Assembly (NCBI GenBank): GCA_964634605.1
Contig: CAZWLJ010000018.1
Location: 1 to 55,329 of the forward strand
Length of the DNA stretch: 55,329 nt
Direction: 5' to 3'
DNA from: UPXZ01 sp964634605
GTDB taxonomy: Bacteria > Bacteroidota > Bacteroidia > Bacteroidales > Paludibacteraceae
This document shows, one piece after another, positions 8,163-17,590 of this stretch. Position 1 is the first letter of the stretch; the number at the start of each line of letters is the position of its first letter. The position numbers and the translations under genes are program-made. The notes beneath the pieces are model-generated. The model had not been told where the DNA came from. It did no database searches and saw nothing but the letters and a program-made list of their open reading frames with translations.

Positions 8163-9449
8163 ATGAATAGAATTTTAACAATCTCAATTCTCTGCTTGCT
8201 GACAGCTATGTCTGTTGCACGAAATCCTGTAAGTGTCAAACCAAGAATACTTATCAGTACAGATATCGGGGGCACCGATCCTGATGACAATCAATCCATG
8301 ACCCATTTAATGATGTATAGTGATTTGTTTACTATTGAAGGACTTGTTTCGTCTCGGTCGTATGGTAAGGGCAGTAAAGAAGAAATTATCCGGATGATAA
8401 ATTTGTATGAAAAAGACTTTCCGAAATTAAAAAAACAGAATAAACACTTAGCAAAGCCAAGCTATCTGCGTTCAGTTACCAAACAGGGCCACCGGGGAAA
8501 TGCACCCTTTGCCGGTTACAGTTCCGAATCAGAGGGTTCTGAATGGATTATCCAATGTGCAAAGAAGAATGCCCGACCTCTCTGGATTTTATGCTGGGGC
8601 GGGTTGGAAGATGTTGCACAAGCACTTCATGATGCCCCTGAAATCCGGAACAGGATTAAAATATACTGGATTGGCGGCCCGAATAAAAAATGGAGTGCTA
8701 ACAGTTATGCTTATATAGTGGAGAATTTTCCGGATCTCTGGTTTATTGAAGTCAATTCAAGCTATTACGGCTTTTTTTCGAACAATAATGCGCCTGACAG
8801 CATCAACAGTTCAAACTACTACGACAGAACAATTCGTGGTGCAGGTCATCTGGGACGTGATTTCATGAATTACTACAACGGACAAATCAAAATGGGAGAT
8901 TCACCTTCTGTTTTCTATATGATGGACGGTAACCCGGACAATCCTGAGCGCGAGAGTATGGGAGGCAGTTTTGAGAGATTAAGCCGCAGTCCCCGCATTA
9001 TTTATCATGGCATTACCAGTCTGAAAGATACGGTAGCATTTTGCTCTGTTCTAGAATTTCACCTGAAAGGAAAAGAAACAGACATCCCTGCTGATTCTGT
9101 TTGCTTCCGGATGGAAGTACCTTATGGAAAAACTGTCCAGACATGGCCTGGTTATTACCTTGGAAAGGGTGATTACGTTGTAAGATACATCCCCAAAAAA
9201 GCTGAGGTTATAAATTACCGGTTTTCATCTGACATTCAGGAAATTCATGGTCTGGAAGGAAATATCGTGGTTGATAATTTATGGCCGGGAAAACCAAACG
9301 AAACAGATTATCCTTTGGGTGAAAACTGGTTTACCGACAAATCTGACAGAAACCTCTACGATGGAATAATTCAGGGAGGAATGACCGTACTTAAATGGAG
9401 AACGGATGTTTTGAATGATTGGGCAAAACGGTGGGAATGGCTGAAATAA
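8163..9449 (+). CDS. Exported Sde182-like (DUF1593) nucleoside-hydrolase-fold protein
   Basis: A 428-residue protein. I chose ATG at 8163 because it opens a normal signal peptide (MNRILTISILCLLTAMSVARN); 24 further codons upstream look non-coding. The mature protein begins with ILISTDIGGTDPDDNQSM, the Asp-rich metal-binding motif of the nucleoside-hydrolase fold, and has GGLEDVAQAL and YWIGGPNKKW, as in the Cellulose-binding Sde182 / DUF1593 family. The carboxy-terminal third (about 330-428) is a beta-rich add-on. Family members occur in polysaccharide-degrading bacteria and are thought to act on carbohydrates, without a firmly known reaction. It converges on two sulfatase genes, suggesting a role in sulfated-glycan use. 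Confidence 0.8.
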   Translation: MNRILTISILCLLTAMSVARNPVSVKPRILISTDIGGTDPDDNQSMTHLMMYSDLFTIEGLVSSRSYGKGSKEEIIRMINLYEKDFPKLKKQNKHLAKPSYLRSVTKQGHRGNAPFAGYSSESEGSEWIIQCAKKNARPLWILCWGGLEDVAQALHDAPEIRNRIKIYWIGGPNKKWSANSYAYIVENFPDLWFIEVNSSYYGFFSNNNAPDSINSSNYYDRTIRGAGHLGRDFMNYYNGQIKMGDSPSVFYMMDGNPDNPERESMGGSFERLSRSPRIIYHGITSLKDTVAFCSVLEFHLKGKETDIPADSVCFRMEVPYGKTVQTWPGYYLGKGDYVVRYIPKKAEVINYRFSSDIQEIHGLEGNIVVDNLWPGKPNETDYPLGENWFTDKSDRNLYDGIIQGGMTVLKWRTDVLNDWAKRWEWLK

Positions 9450-9521
9450 AAGCAGGAAATTCCTGACAGGCAGATGCCTTCAGGTAACCTGTGTTTTCAA
9501 CTGCTTAAAGAAAGGATTGAA

Positions 9522-11075
9522 TCACTTTCTCAGATACCCTTTGGATTTCTCTGCATTCAGAAGTTTTTTCAGTTTATTCAGCATCTTCCGGTTTGTTGAA
9601 GCCAGATTGTTTTTTTCACCATAATCCTGTGTCAGGTAATAAAGTTGTTCGTCCGGCGAATTTCCCAGTTCGGTATTCGTGTAGTGGCTGCTGGCAGGCA
9701 GATTGCTTGATTCGATATATTTCCAACCCTGTTTATTCACTATGGTTAGTTTATTGCCTGAGTTTTGTCCGATAAGGTATTTTCTCCCTTTCTTATTTTT
9801 TCCGGTAAGTAAACGTGAATAATCGCCACTGTCGGGTGCAGCAGCTGGTTCCGTTTTTCCACCGGCAATTTTTGCTAATGATGCAAATAAATCCACCTGG
9901 GATATTAATTCATCTGAAATCCCCGGCTTTCTGATCCCGTTTTTCCACCAAACCAGTAAAGGAACGCGGGTACCGGCTTCAAAAGCCGAGTATTTACCAC
10001 CACGAAACCTGCCGGAAGGTGTATGATTACCAAGAAGTTCTGCAGCCTGGTCTTTGTAACCATCGTCAATGACCGGTCCGTTGTCGCTGGTGAGAATGAT
10101 AAGCGTATTATCAGCTATACACAGACTGTCAAGCGTATGCATTATTCTTCCAACGCAATAATCAAACGAAAGAATGGCGTCGCCGCGCAGTCCCATACCG
10201 CTTTTACCTTTGAAACGATCGTGAGGCATACGTGGTACGTGAATATCATTGGTGCCAAAGTAGAGGAAAAACGGATTTTCTTTGTTTTGACCGATAAATT
10301 CAGTGGCTTTACAGGTTATATTATCAGCTATGTCTTCATCGTGCCAGCGTGCGGTGTGTCCGCCTTTCATAAAACCGATGCGCGAAATTCCGTCCACAAT
10401 GGTCATATCGTGCCCGTGCGAAGGGTGAAGTCTCAGCAGTTCGGGATTGTTTTTTCCGGTAGGTTCACCTTCAAAATTTTGAGAATAGCTTATTTGAATC
10501 GGGTCTGACGGCTCCAGATTTACAGTTCTGCCATTTTCAATGAATACACAGGGAACTCGATCGGCAGTAGCTGCCATAATGAAGGAATAATCAAAGCCAA
10601 TGTCTTTGAGTGCGGGTGAAATTTCGCTGTTCCAGTTTTGCTTACCTGATGTATCTCCGAGCCCCAGGTGCCATTTCCCGACAGCAGCTGTAGTATATCC
10701 GGATGATTTGAACATGTCGGCCATTGTATATTGCTCCGGCCTGATAATCATACCTGCATCACCGTCAGCAATACCTGTTCCTTGTTTTCGCCATGGATAC
10801 ATACCCGTGAGTAATCCGTATCTCGAAGGAGTACTTGTGGCAGATGTGGAGTGTGCGTTCGAAAAGCGTATACTTTCCTCTGCGAGTTTCTTTACATCAG
10901 GTGTACTTACTGTCTTCAGATTTCTCAGCCATTCAATGTCTCCATAACCAATGTCGTCAGCCATAATAATAATGACATTAGGCTTGTCTTTTTGTACAGC
11001 CATTAAACCTAACGGCAGCAAGCACATTCCAGGCAATAAGAAACTAGTTTTGTTCATGATGAAAGATTTATTCAT
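9522..11075 (-). CDS. Sulfatase, S1 family, serine type, exported
   Basis: A 517-residue sulfatase with an amino-terminal signal peptide; a second possible start at residue 7 (MNKTSFLLPG) gives an equally good signal. The metal-binding motif NVIIIMADDIGYGD is at about 33-46. The maturation motif is S-T-P-S-R at 81-85, so Ser81 would be oxidised to formylglycine by a radical-SAM anSME enzyme, which is not encoded in this window. GKWHLG (about 135) and LTSDNGP (about 327) are further sulfatase core motifs. It hydrolyses sulfate esters, probably on a glycan, in the periplasm; the sugar cannot be named. It lies 43 bases downstream of the second sulfatase gene on the same strand. Confidence 0.9.
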   Translation of the reverse strand: MNKSFIMNKTSFLLPGMCLLPLGLMAVQKDKPNVIIIMADDIGYGDIEWLRNLKTVSTPDVKKLAEESIRFSNAHSTSATSTPSRYGLLTGMYPWRKQGTGIADGDAGMIIRPEQYTMADMFKSSGYTTAAVGKWHLGLGDTSGKQNWNSEISPALKDIGFDYSFIMAATADRVPCVFIENGRTVNLEPSDPIQISYSQNFEGEPTGKNNPELLRLHPSHGHDMTIVDGISRIGFMKGGHTARWHDEDIADNITCKATEFIGQNKENPFFLYFGTNDIHVPRMPHDRFKGKSGMGLRGDAILSFDYCVGRIMHTLDSLCIADNTLIILTSDNGPVIDDGYKDQAAELLGNHTPSGRFRGGKYSAFEAGTRVPLLVWWKNGIRKPGISDELISQVDLFASLAKIAGGKTEPAAAPDSGDYSRLLTGKNKKGRKYLIGQNSGNKLTIVNKQGWKYIESSNLPASSHYTNTELGNSPDEQLYYLTQDYGEKNNLASTNRKMLNKLKKLLNAEKSKGYLRK

Positions 11076-11118
11076 CTGTTAGTTATCAACTTGCAGTTTT
11101 ATTGTTTTTTTCTGTCTT

Positions 11119-12711
11119 TCATCTTTCATCTTTCATCTGATTCAACGGATATTGAAATCGTATCGGGTCATCGTATTTTACCTGCAGATTCCATAGTTCT
11201 TTCTTCAGCGATTCGATGTTTCGGGCCTGACCCGGATCATTAATCAGGTTATGCATTTCCATGGGGTCATTTTTCAGGTCATACAGTTCCCAGGTGTCGA
11301 TATCGTTGTAAAAATGAATGAGTTTGTACTGTCCGGTACGTATTCCGTAATGCCTTTTCACAGCATGTTCGGCAGGATATTCATAGAAATGGTAATAAAG
11401 TGATTTGCGCCAGTTTTTCGGATGTTTTCCTTTTAGTATAGGTAAATAGGATTCGCCCTGAATGTCAGACGGGATTTTTACTCCTGCAATTTCGAGAAAA
11501 GTGGGAGCGTGGTCGATATTCTGAACAAATTCGGTGACATCACCCCTGGCATGAAAACGCCCGGGCAGCCTTACAACCATGGGTGTGCTGAATGATTCTT
11601 CGTACATAAACCGTTTGTCGAACCAGCCGTGTTCGCCCATGTAAAAACCCTGATCGGAGGTGTACACAATCAGTGTATTTTCCAGTAAATCATTGGCTTT
11701 CAGGTATGCCATCAGCCTGCCGATGTTTTCGTCCATGGCTCCGGCAGTTTTCAGATAATCTTTCACATATCGCTGATATTTCCATTCGGCGAGTTCTTTC
11801 CCTTTCAGATTTTTCTGATTGATTTCGTCCTGTATCGGATTATACACACGGTCCCATATTGCTTTTTCGCTGGCGTTCATTCTGCCGTATCCGCCGAACT
11901 GGTGAATGGCAGGTGATCCGTCGGGATCTTTTACTTTCAGGTCGTATTCCCAGGAGTAATCCTTGTCAATTGACATTTCCTGTTCGGCGGCTGCCTGTCT
12001 GCCTTCGTATGAATCGTGAAAATTAGCTGGCAACGGATAATCGCGTCCCTCGAACGCATTCAGATCGGAGTAGGTATTGCCCATAAAATTCCGGTGAACG
12101 GCTTTGTGATGTACAAAAAGGCAGAAAGGTTTGTTTTTATCGCGCTGTTCGAGCCAGTGAATACTTTTATCGGTGATTAAATCGGTTACGTATACTCCCG
12201 GATAGGTTGTCCGTTTGTCTCTGGTATACATTACAGGCGAATAATAATCGCCCTGCGCGGGCAGGATATCCCAGTAGTCAAATCCGGTAGGATCTGAACT
12301 TAAATGCCATTTTCCTATCATAGCTGTCTGATAACCTGCTTGTTGCAGAAGTTTTGGCATGGTTTGCTGGCTCCCGTCGAACTGGTCGCTGTTGTTCCGG
12401 AAGCCATTTTTGTGGCTGTGCTTGCCGGTGAGCATGCAGGCACGGCTTGGTCCGGAAATGGAATTGGCTACGTAACTGTTCCTGAAAATCAAACCTTCGC
12501 GGGCTATGTTGTCGATATTTGGTGTCGTAATTCCGTAGCGGTCGGAGTAAGCGCTGATTGCTTGCCGCGTGTGGTCGTCGGACATGATGTAAATGATATT
12601 GAGAGGTTTCTCTGTTCCGGCTTTATCCTTTTGAGTGGCGCACGAAGTGAGGAGGAGGCTACTGCCAAGCGTGGTAATAAATGTACACGAAAATGTGATT
12701 GATTTTTTCAT
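11119..12711 (-). CDS. Sulfatase, S1 family, serine type, lipoprotein
   Basis: A 530-residue sulfatase. I start at MKKSITFSC (12711), which gives a lipoprotein signal with LTSC and the modified Cys24; the longer frame adds 14 unconvincing residues. Core motifs are NIIYIMSDDHTRQA (about 38-51), the Ser-type maturation motif S-G-P-S-R at 86-90, GKWHLS, and YTSDQGFYMGEHGWFDKR near the active site. The carboxy-terminal YELYDLKNDPMEMHNL segment is typical of S1 sulfatases acting on host-type or marine glycans. It is predicted to be anchored in the outer or inner membrane. A possible -7 box (TAATTTTG on the minus strand, 12742-12749) lies just upstream. It forms a probable two-gene unit with the next sulfatase. 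Confidence 0.9.
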   Translation of the reverse strand: MKKSITFSCTFITTLGSSLLLTSCATQKDKAGTEKPLNIIYIMSDDHTRQAISAYSDRYGITTPNIDNIAREGLIFRNSYVANSISGPSRACMLTGKHSHKNGFRNNSDQFDGSQQTMPKLLQQAGYQTAMIGKWHLSSDPTGFDYWDILPAQGDYYSPVMYTRDKRTTYPGVYVTDLITDKSIHWLEQRDKNKPFCLFVHHKAVHRNFMGNTYSDLNAFEGRDYPLPANFHDSYEGRQAAAEQEMSIDKDYSWEYDLKVKDPDGSPAIHQFGGYGRMNASEKAIWDRVYNPIQDEINQKNLKGKELAEWKYQRYVKDYLKTAGAMDENIGRLMAYLKANDLLENTLIVYTSDQGFYMGEHGWFDKRFMYEESFSTPMVVRLPGRFHARGDVTEFVQNIDHAPTFLEIAGVKIPSDIQGESYLPILKGKHPKNWRKSLYYHFYEYPAEHAVKRHYGIRTGQYKLIHFYNDIDTWELYDLKNDPMEMHNLINDPGQARNIESLKKELWNLQVKYDDPIRFQYPLNQMKDER

Positions 12712-12792
12712 TTGTAAAATAATAATAAAGCTAAAGGTTGGCAAAATTACCAATTATAATCGAAAAAAGAAAGATGAAATAAATAATAATAA

Positions 12793-12800
12793 TAACTTTG
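12793..12800 (+). promoter_or_regulatory. Probable -7 promoter box for the glycan cluster
   Basis: TAACTTTG fits the Bacteroidota -7 consensus TAnnTTTG and lies 28 bases before the flippase start codon. No good -33 TTTG is seen at the usual distance. Confidence 0.45.
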
Positions 12801-12827
12801 TAGTTGGTAACGTTATATGAATGACTT

Positions 12828-14180
12828 ATGAGCAATACTTCTGCTCAATATCTGCTCATGCAAAATACTCAGCTTTTAAAAAATATATTTTCACTCGGAA
12901 CAGTGCAATTAGTGAATTACGTCTTTCCACTGATCACTGTTCCTTATGTTTCGAGGATTATCGGTCCGGAAAGTTACGGTATAATCAATTATGCCACCGC
13001 TTTTATAGCCTATTTCACGCTGCTTATCGGATATGGCTTTGACCTGACTGCCACAAGAAAAATTGCGCGAAATCCCGATGATAACGATTATGTCAGTACT
13101 GTTTTTTCTCAGATTGTGAATGCCCGCATATTGCTTTTCTTAATAAGCACATTGCTCTTTCTTGCCTGTATTCTCGTTGTAGAGCCGCTCCGGAACAACA
13201 TTTACGTTACTCTTATTATTTTTCTGACAACTATTTCGGTGGTTTTAGTTCCACAATACATTTATCAGGGTAAACAACATCTCTCGATTTTCGCTTTTCT
13301 GAATTTTTTGAAAGGACTGATAAGTACCATACTTGTTTTCGTATTAATAAAGTCCCGGAATGATTATGTGATTTTGCCTGCCATCAACGTATCTGTCGCG
13401 CTGTTAGGTTCGGTTTTTCTGTTGTTGTATGCCTGCCGGAAATTCAATCTGACCTATCACTGGGTGAAAATAAAGAGTTCTATCCGACTGCTTTATGAGG
13501 AGAGAGTCATCTTTATTTCTACTGTTGTCATTTCGTTATATACCACAACCAATACTGTTGTATTGGGACTTTTTGTTTCAGCCGCAGAGGTGGGATATTT
13601 TACGGTGAGTTTAAGTCTGCTGAATGTCATAAACAGTGTAATAAGTATTCCGGTTTCTTCGGCTATTTTCCCGTTTATTGGAAACGCATTTGCCAAAAAC
13701 AGAGAATCGGGACTTGACGTTATCCGGAAAATACTACCCATGATAAGCTACCTGACTTTTTTTGCCGGAATTGTCCTGTTTATTTTCGCGCCGCTTATCA
13801 TAAACCTGTTTTATGGAAATCAATTTCACGATGCTGTTTTGTCCTTCAGGATTATGGCTTTTACACCGTTTATCATTAGTCTGAGCAATGTTTTCGGCAT
13901 ACAAACCATGCTGAATCTGAATATGGACAAAACATTTTTCAAAGCTACAGCCACAGCTAGTATTATTGGTCTTTTACTCAACATACTAATGAGTAAATTC
14001 TACGGTTTTGTGGGTACTGCCTGGAATACCATCATTATCGAAAGCTTTGTGACGGTTTACATGTATTATTTGATAAGGAAAAATAATCTTTCTATCTTTG
14101 AAAAGAAATATTTTAATCCAAAATTTGCTGTTAGCGTAGCAAGAAATATTTTCACCAAGAATAATTCGCAGGACAAATGA
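12828..14180 (+). CDS. Wzx-type oligosaccharide flippase
   Basis: A 450-residue polytopic membrane protein with 12 or more hydrophobic helices, of the polysaccharide-transport (RfbX/Wzx) branch of the MOP superfamily. The amino end carries the usual pattern FSLGTVQLVNYVFPLITVPYVSRIIGPESYGIINYA. Such proteins flip lipid-linked oligosaccharide repeat units across the inner membrane during O-antigen or capsule synthesis. It is the first gene of a four-gene + strand set, overlaps the mutase gene by 4 bases (ATGA), and sits next to several glycosyltransferases, which supports the role. No Wzy polymerase is evident in the window. Confidence 0.88.
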   Translation: MSNTSAQYLLMQNTQLLKNIFSLGTVQLVNYVFPLITVPYVSRIIGPESYGIINYATAFIAYFTLLIGYGFDLTATRKIARNPDDNDYVSTVFSQIVNARILLFLISTLLFLACILVVEPLRNNIYVTLIIFLTTISVVLVPQYIYQGKQHLSIFAFLNFLKGLISTILVFVLIKSRNDYVILPAINVSVALLGSVFLLLYACRKFNLTYHWVKIKSSIRLLYEERVIFISTVVISLYTTTNTVVLGLFVSAAEVGYFTVSLSLLNVINSVISIPVSSAIFPFIGNAFAKNRESGLDVIRKILPMISYLTFFAGIVLFIFAPLIINLFYGNQFHDAVLSFRIMAFTPFIISLSNVFGIQTMLNLNMDKTFFKATATASIIGLLLNILMSKFYGFVGTAWNTIIIESFVTVYMYYLIRKNNLSIFEKKYFNPKFAVSVARNIFTKNNSQDK

Positions 14181-15283
14181 GATACCTGATTGTAGGAGCC
14201 GGATTTTCTGGAGCGGTTGTAGCTGAACAACTGAGCCGCGATACTGATAACGAAATCATCGTGATGGATGAACGCTCGCATGTCGGAGGTAATTGCCATA
14301 CCGAACGTGACGCGGAAACCGGTGTGATGATACACCGCTATGGCCCGCATATTTTTCATACCAGCGACAAGGAGATTTGGGAATACATCTCCAGGTTTTG
14401 CGACATGAAGCCGTTTGTAAACCGTGTGAAAACCGTATCCAAAGGAAGAGTTTATTCCATGCCGGTTAATCTGCACACTATCAACCAGTTCTTCGGTAAA
14501 TCCCTTAATCCGGAGGAAGCCCGGATTTTTATTGAACAAATAGCCGACAAATCGATTGAAGTTCCCCGGAATTTCGAAGAGCAGGCGTTGAAATTCATCG
14601 GACGTGAACTTTACGAAGCATTTTTCTACGGATATACGAAGAAACAATGGGGTTGTGAACCCGATATGTTGCCTGCAAGCATTCTGAAACGGCTTCCGGT
14701 TCGGCTCAATTATAATGATAACTACTATGAAGACCCATATCAGGGTATTCCGGCCGAAGGTTATACGGAAATCATCAACAGAATGCTTGACCGGCCAAAT
14801 ATTAAAGTTCATTTAAATGCTAAATTTACGCCTGAAATGGATTTGAGCGGTTACAGTCATGTGTTTTATACCGGACCCATCGACGAATTTTTCGTTTATA
14901 AATATGGCAGGTTAGGTTACAGAACTGTAACTTTCGAAAAAAATGTCTGCGAGGGCGATTTTCAGGGCAATGCCGTAATAAATTATGCCGACGGGGAAGT
15001 TCCTTATACCCGCATACACGAGCACAAGCACTTTGCTCCGTGGGAAAACCACATGAAAACCGTGTATTTTAAGGAATTCAGCCAGGAAACAATGCCGGGT
15101 GATATGCCTTATTATCCTAAACGTCTCAGTGAGGATCTGGTTAAACTGGAACTTTACCGGAAAGAGGCTCAGAGTCTTGAAAATATAACTTTTCTCGGGC
15201 GTCTGGGAACGTATCGGTACATGGATATGCATCAGGTAATAAAGGAAGCGATGAAAACTGTCAGGGATATTTATAATAATTAA
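14177..15283 (+). CDS. glf: UDP-galactopyranose mutase
   Basis: A 368-residue flavoenzyme that converts UDP-galactopyranose to UDP-galactofuranose. The FAD-binding motif LIVGAGFSGAVVAEQL is at the amino end, followed by HVGGNCHTE and RYGPHIFHTSD, both hallmark Glf segments. GYTKKQWGCEPDMLP and the carboxy-terminal FLGRLGTYRYMDMHQVI segment are also conserved. Length is normal for the family. It is translationally coupled to the flippase (4-base overlap). It implies that galactofuranose is part of the glycan made by this cluster; at least one neighbouring glycosyltransferase may use UDP-Galf, but which one cannot be told. Confidence 0.95.
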   Translation: MRYLIVGAGFSGAVVAEQLSRDTDNEIIVMDERSHVGGNCHTERDAETGVMIHRYGPHIFHTSDKEIWEYISRFCDMKPFVNRVKTVSKGRVYSMPVNLHTINQFFGKSLNPEEARIFIEQIADKSIEVPRNFEEQALKFIGRELYEAFFYGYTKKQWGCEPDMLPASILKRLPVRLNYNDNYYEDPYQGIPAEGYTEIINRMLDRPNIKVHLNAKFTPEMDLSGYSHVFYTGPIDEFFVYKYGRLGYRTVTFEKNVCEGDFQGNAVINYADGEVPYTRIHEHKHFAPWENHMKTVYFKEFSQETMPGDMPYYPKRLSEDLVKLELYRKEAQSLENITFLGRLGTYRYMDMHQVIKEAMKTVRDIYNN

Positions 15284-15310
15284 TTACAAAAATATATCTT
15301 GCCCGAAAAG

Positions 15311-16567
15311 ATGAAGATTGTACATATATCAACCGGTTACGACATATCCTCGTTCGGAGGAATTACTAATTATGTTAGAAATTTATCTGAAACATTAGTG
15401 AAAATGGGGCAGGAGGTTTTTGTTATCTATTCACAGGATGACGGGACACTTAAAAATTATAAATTTCAAACTATTCCGGTTAAGACCTCCTTGTTTCCTT
15501 TCTATAAAAAGAGTGTTGTGTTCAATGGTGATATAAAAAAAATAGAAAAAATTATCATTTCACTCAAGCCGGATATCATACACACACATATGATGATTGA
15601 CCTGCCAATCGGAGTTTTGGAGATGTTTAAAAAACATGCAAAATTGGTAATTTCACTTCATGATTACTCTTTTATTTGTAAACGAATTGTTCTTTATAAA
15701 AAAAAATTAGATGAAATTTGTACAGAATCTCATGAAAACAGGGATTGTGATTTCTGTATAGAAAGATATGAAACATCTACGAACAGATTTGATGCGCGAT
15801 ATAGATTGATAATCAAAAACTTGTTCTATAAAAATAAAATATATCCATCATCGTTGCATTATAACCGATTTGTAACAGGAAAGGTTTATTTTAATCAGGC
15901 AGACGCTTTAATTGCTGTTTCGGACAGAGTAAAGGAAATATACGAGAAAAATGGGTATGTGAATGAAAATTTTCTGATAAATCATATCGGCAATTACACG
16001 GCGGAAGATGAATTTCGAGCTAATTTTGTTGACAAAAAAAATATAGAACCTGGTAAAAGAATAAAATTTGGATTTCTTGGAAATTTACATAAAGTTAAAG
16101 GATTGGATATTTTCATTGAAATAGCTAGCCGGAGCAGGCATGAATTTCATATTTATGGAGAAATTGAAGGTGAAAATTTTATCAAAAGAATAAAACAAGT
16201 TTCAAATATCTATTATCATGGAACTTACAATCATTCTGATTTGATAAGCATACTCAAAGAGATTGAAATTGGGTTAGTTTTACCTATTTGGGAGGATAAT
16301 GCTCCTCAAGTTGTGTTTGAATTTCTGAATGCCGGAATACCCATTATTGGAACAAGAATGGGAGGTCTGCCTGATTTTATTAATGAAACCAATGGACGAT
16401 TATTTAATCCTACTCCCGAAGAAATAAATGGGATAATCAATTTTATTGGATCCGATGATATTTATTCCTTCTACAATAAGCTGGTAAATAAAATCTCCGG
16501 CACTAAAAAGTCAATGCAACATGGAGAAGAAATGCTTCAATTGTATAAAAGTATTTTGAATAAATAA
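15311..16567 (+). CDS. Glycosyltransferase, family 4 type
   Basis: A 418-residue GT-B glycosyltransferase. I start at ATG 15311 (MKIVHISTGYD); an in-frame TTG 12 bases earlier is less likely. The amino domain has the SSFGGITNYVRNLSETL donor-side loop typical of GT4. The carboxy domain has FGFLGNLHKVKGLDIFIEI and then EDNAPQVVFEFLNAGIPIIGTRMGGLPDFI, the E-x7-E nucleotide-sugar-binding region in slightly altered form. It is AT-richer than glf, with many AAA/AAT codons, a common sign of exchange in surface-glycan loci. Sugar specificity is unknown. Confidence 0.85.
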   Translation: MKIVHISTGYDISSFGGITNYVRNLSETLVKMGQEVFVIYSQDDGTLKNYKFQTIPVKTSLFPFYKKSVVFNGDIKKIEKIIISLKPDIIHTHMMIDLPIGVLEMFKKHAKLVISLHDYSFICKRIVLYKKKLDEICTESHENRDCDFCIERYETSTNRFDARYRLIIKNLFYKNKIYPSSLHYNRFVTGKVYFNQADALIAVSDRVKEIYEKNGYVNENFLINHIGNYTAEDEFRANFVDKKNIEPGKRIKFGFLGNLHKVKGLDIFIEIASRSRHEFHIYGEIEGENFIKRIKQVSNIYYHGTYNHSDLISILKEIEIGLVLPIWEDNAPQVVFEFLNAGIPIIGTRMGGLPDFINETNGRLFNPTPEEINGIINFIGSDDIYSFYNKLVNKISGTKKSMQHGEEMLQLYKSILNK

Positions 16568-16585
16568 CTATCTATTTAACAATAA

Positions 16586-17581
16586 ATGATTGGTTCGAAT
16601 CCTGAAGTCAGTATCATAGTACCTGTATATAACGCTGGTGAGTATTTTTATAAGTGCCTGGAAACGCTTGTAAATCAAACGCTGCGGGAAATAGAGATAA
16701 TACTTGTTCTCGATTGCCCTACTGATGGTACTGACAGGATAGCCAGGGAATATGCGGCAAAAGATTCAAGGATAATCATTCTGGAAAACGAAACGAACCT
16801 TCATATCGGACAGACGCGAAACAGAGGTCTGGAAATAGCCCGCGGCGAATATATCGGTTTCTCGGATCATGATGACTACAGGGAGCTTACAATGTACGAA
16901 AAGCTGTACAAAAAGGCAAAATCCGGTGATTATGATCTTGTATTGGGAGTAAATTATTATTTTGATAAAAGAATAACCATTACACCTTTGCCGGATAATC
17001 TTGAAAATGATTCACTGAAGGATTTCATTCTTAAGGATCTGATGGCCGACGGCGATGATAACAGTGCCATTCCGATTGCTACCAATGTTCACCCTAACCT
17101 GTACAAAACAAGTTTTTTGAAAGAAAGGAAATTGAATTTTGTTGATTCGGAAAATTATTCTCCCGAGGACAGGATTTTTCAGATCATGTGTCTGCTGGAT
17201 GCTGATAAAGTTGCATTCGTTTCCGAAAGATTTTATTATCATATTTTGCACCCGAATAGTGCCGTGAACGATTCAAACTATAAATCATGCACTACCAGAG
17301 CCAAAGGCAAAGAACTGATTTACAGATACATGTTGTCGTCGGGGTACTACGAAAAGTACAGGTATTATTTCCTCCTGTCGGTGAATAAAGAATTCACAGA
17401 GTGCCTGGTGAATAGTTTGTATGTGCCAAAAGGAATCGCAGTTTTTTTTCAAAACCAGCGTTATCTGAAAGCTTTTCCCTTTTGCAGGGAAGCATTCAGA
17501 AACACGCGTTATTCATTAATGAAATTCAGGTTCGGTGGAAGGATAACCCGCTCGGTCATTCATTTTATAATGAAATTTTAG
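16586..17581 (+). CDS. Glycosyltransferase, family 2 type
   Basis: A 331-residue GT-A glycosyltransferase. VSIIVPVYNAGEYFYKCLETLVNQTL opens the domain, and ARGEYIGFSDHDDYR carries the DxD-like metal and nucleotide-sugar site (HDD at about residue 92-94). The carboxy-terminal 100 residues are basic and partly hydrophobic, suggesting membrane association. It follows the GT4 gene by 18 bases and ends the + strand half of the glycan cluster, 9 bases from the end of the convergent methyltransferase gene. Donor and acceptor are unknown. Confidence 0.87.
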   Translation: MIGSNPEVSIIVPVYNAGEYFYKCLETLVNQTLREIEIILVLDCPTDGTDRIAREYAAKDSRIIILENETNLHIGQTRNRGLEIARGEYIGFSDHDDYRELTMYEKLYKKAKSGDYDLVLGVNYYFDKRITITPLPDNLENDSLKDFILKDLMADGDDNSAIPIATNVHPNLYKTSFLKERKLNFVDSENYSPEDRIFQIMCLLDADKVAFVSERFYYHILHPNSAVNDSNYKSCTTRAKGKELIYRYMLSSGYYEKYRYYFLLSVNKEFTECLVNSLYVPKGIAVFFQNQRYLKAFPFCREAFRNTRYSLMKFRFGGRITRSVIHFIMKF

Positions 17582-17590
17582 CCATCTGGC

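Noticed and set aside
10023..10508. 161-codon + strand frame across the first sulfatase
   Set aside because: Antisense to conserved sulfatase core motifs, no features of its own.
14066..14812. 248-codon antisense frame across the glf gene
   Set aside because: It is the mirror of a well-conserved UDP-galactopyranose mutase; codon pattern and conservation belong to the + strand.
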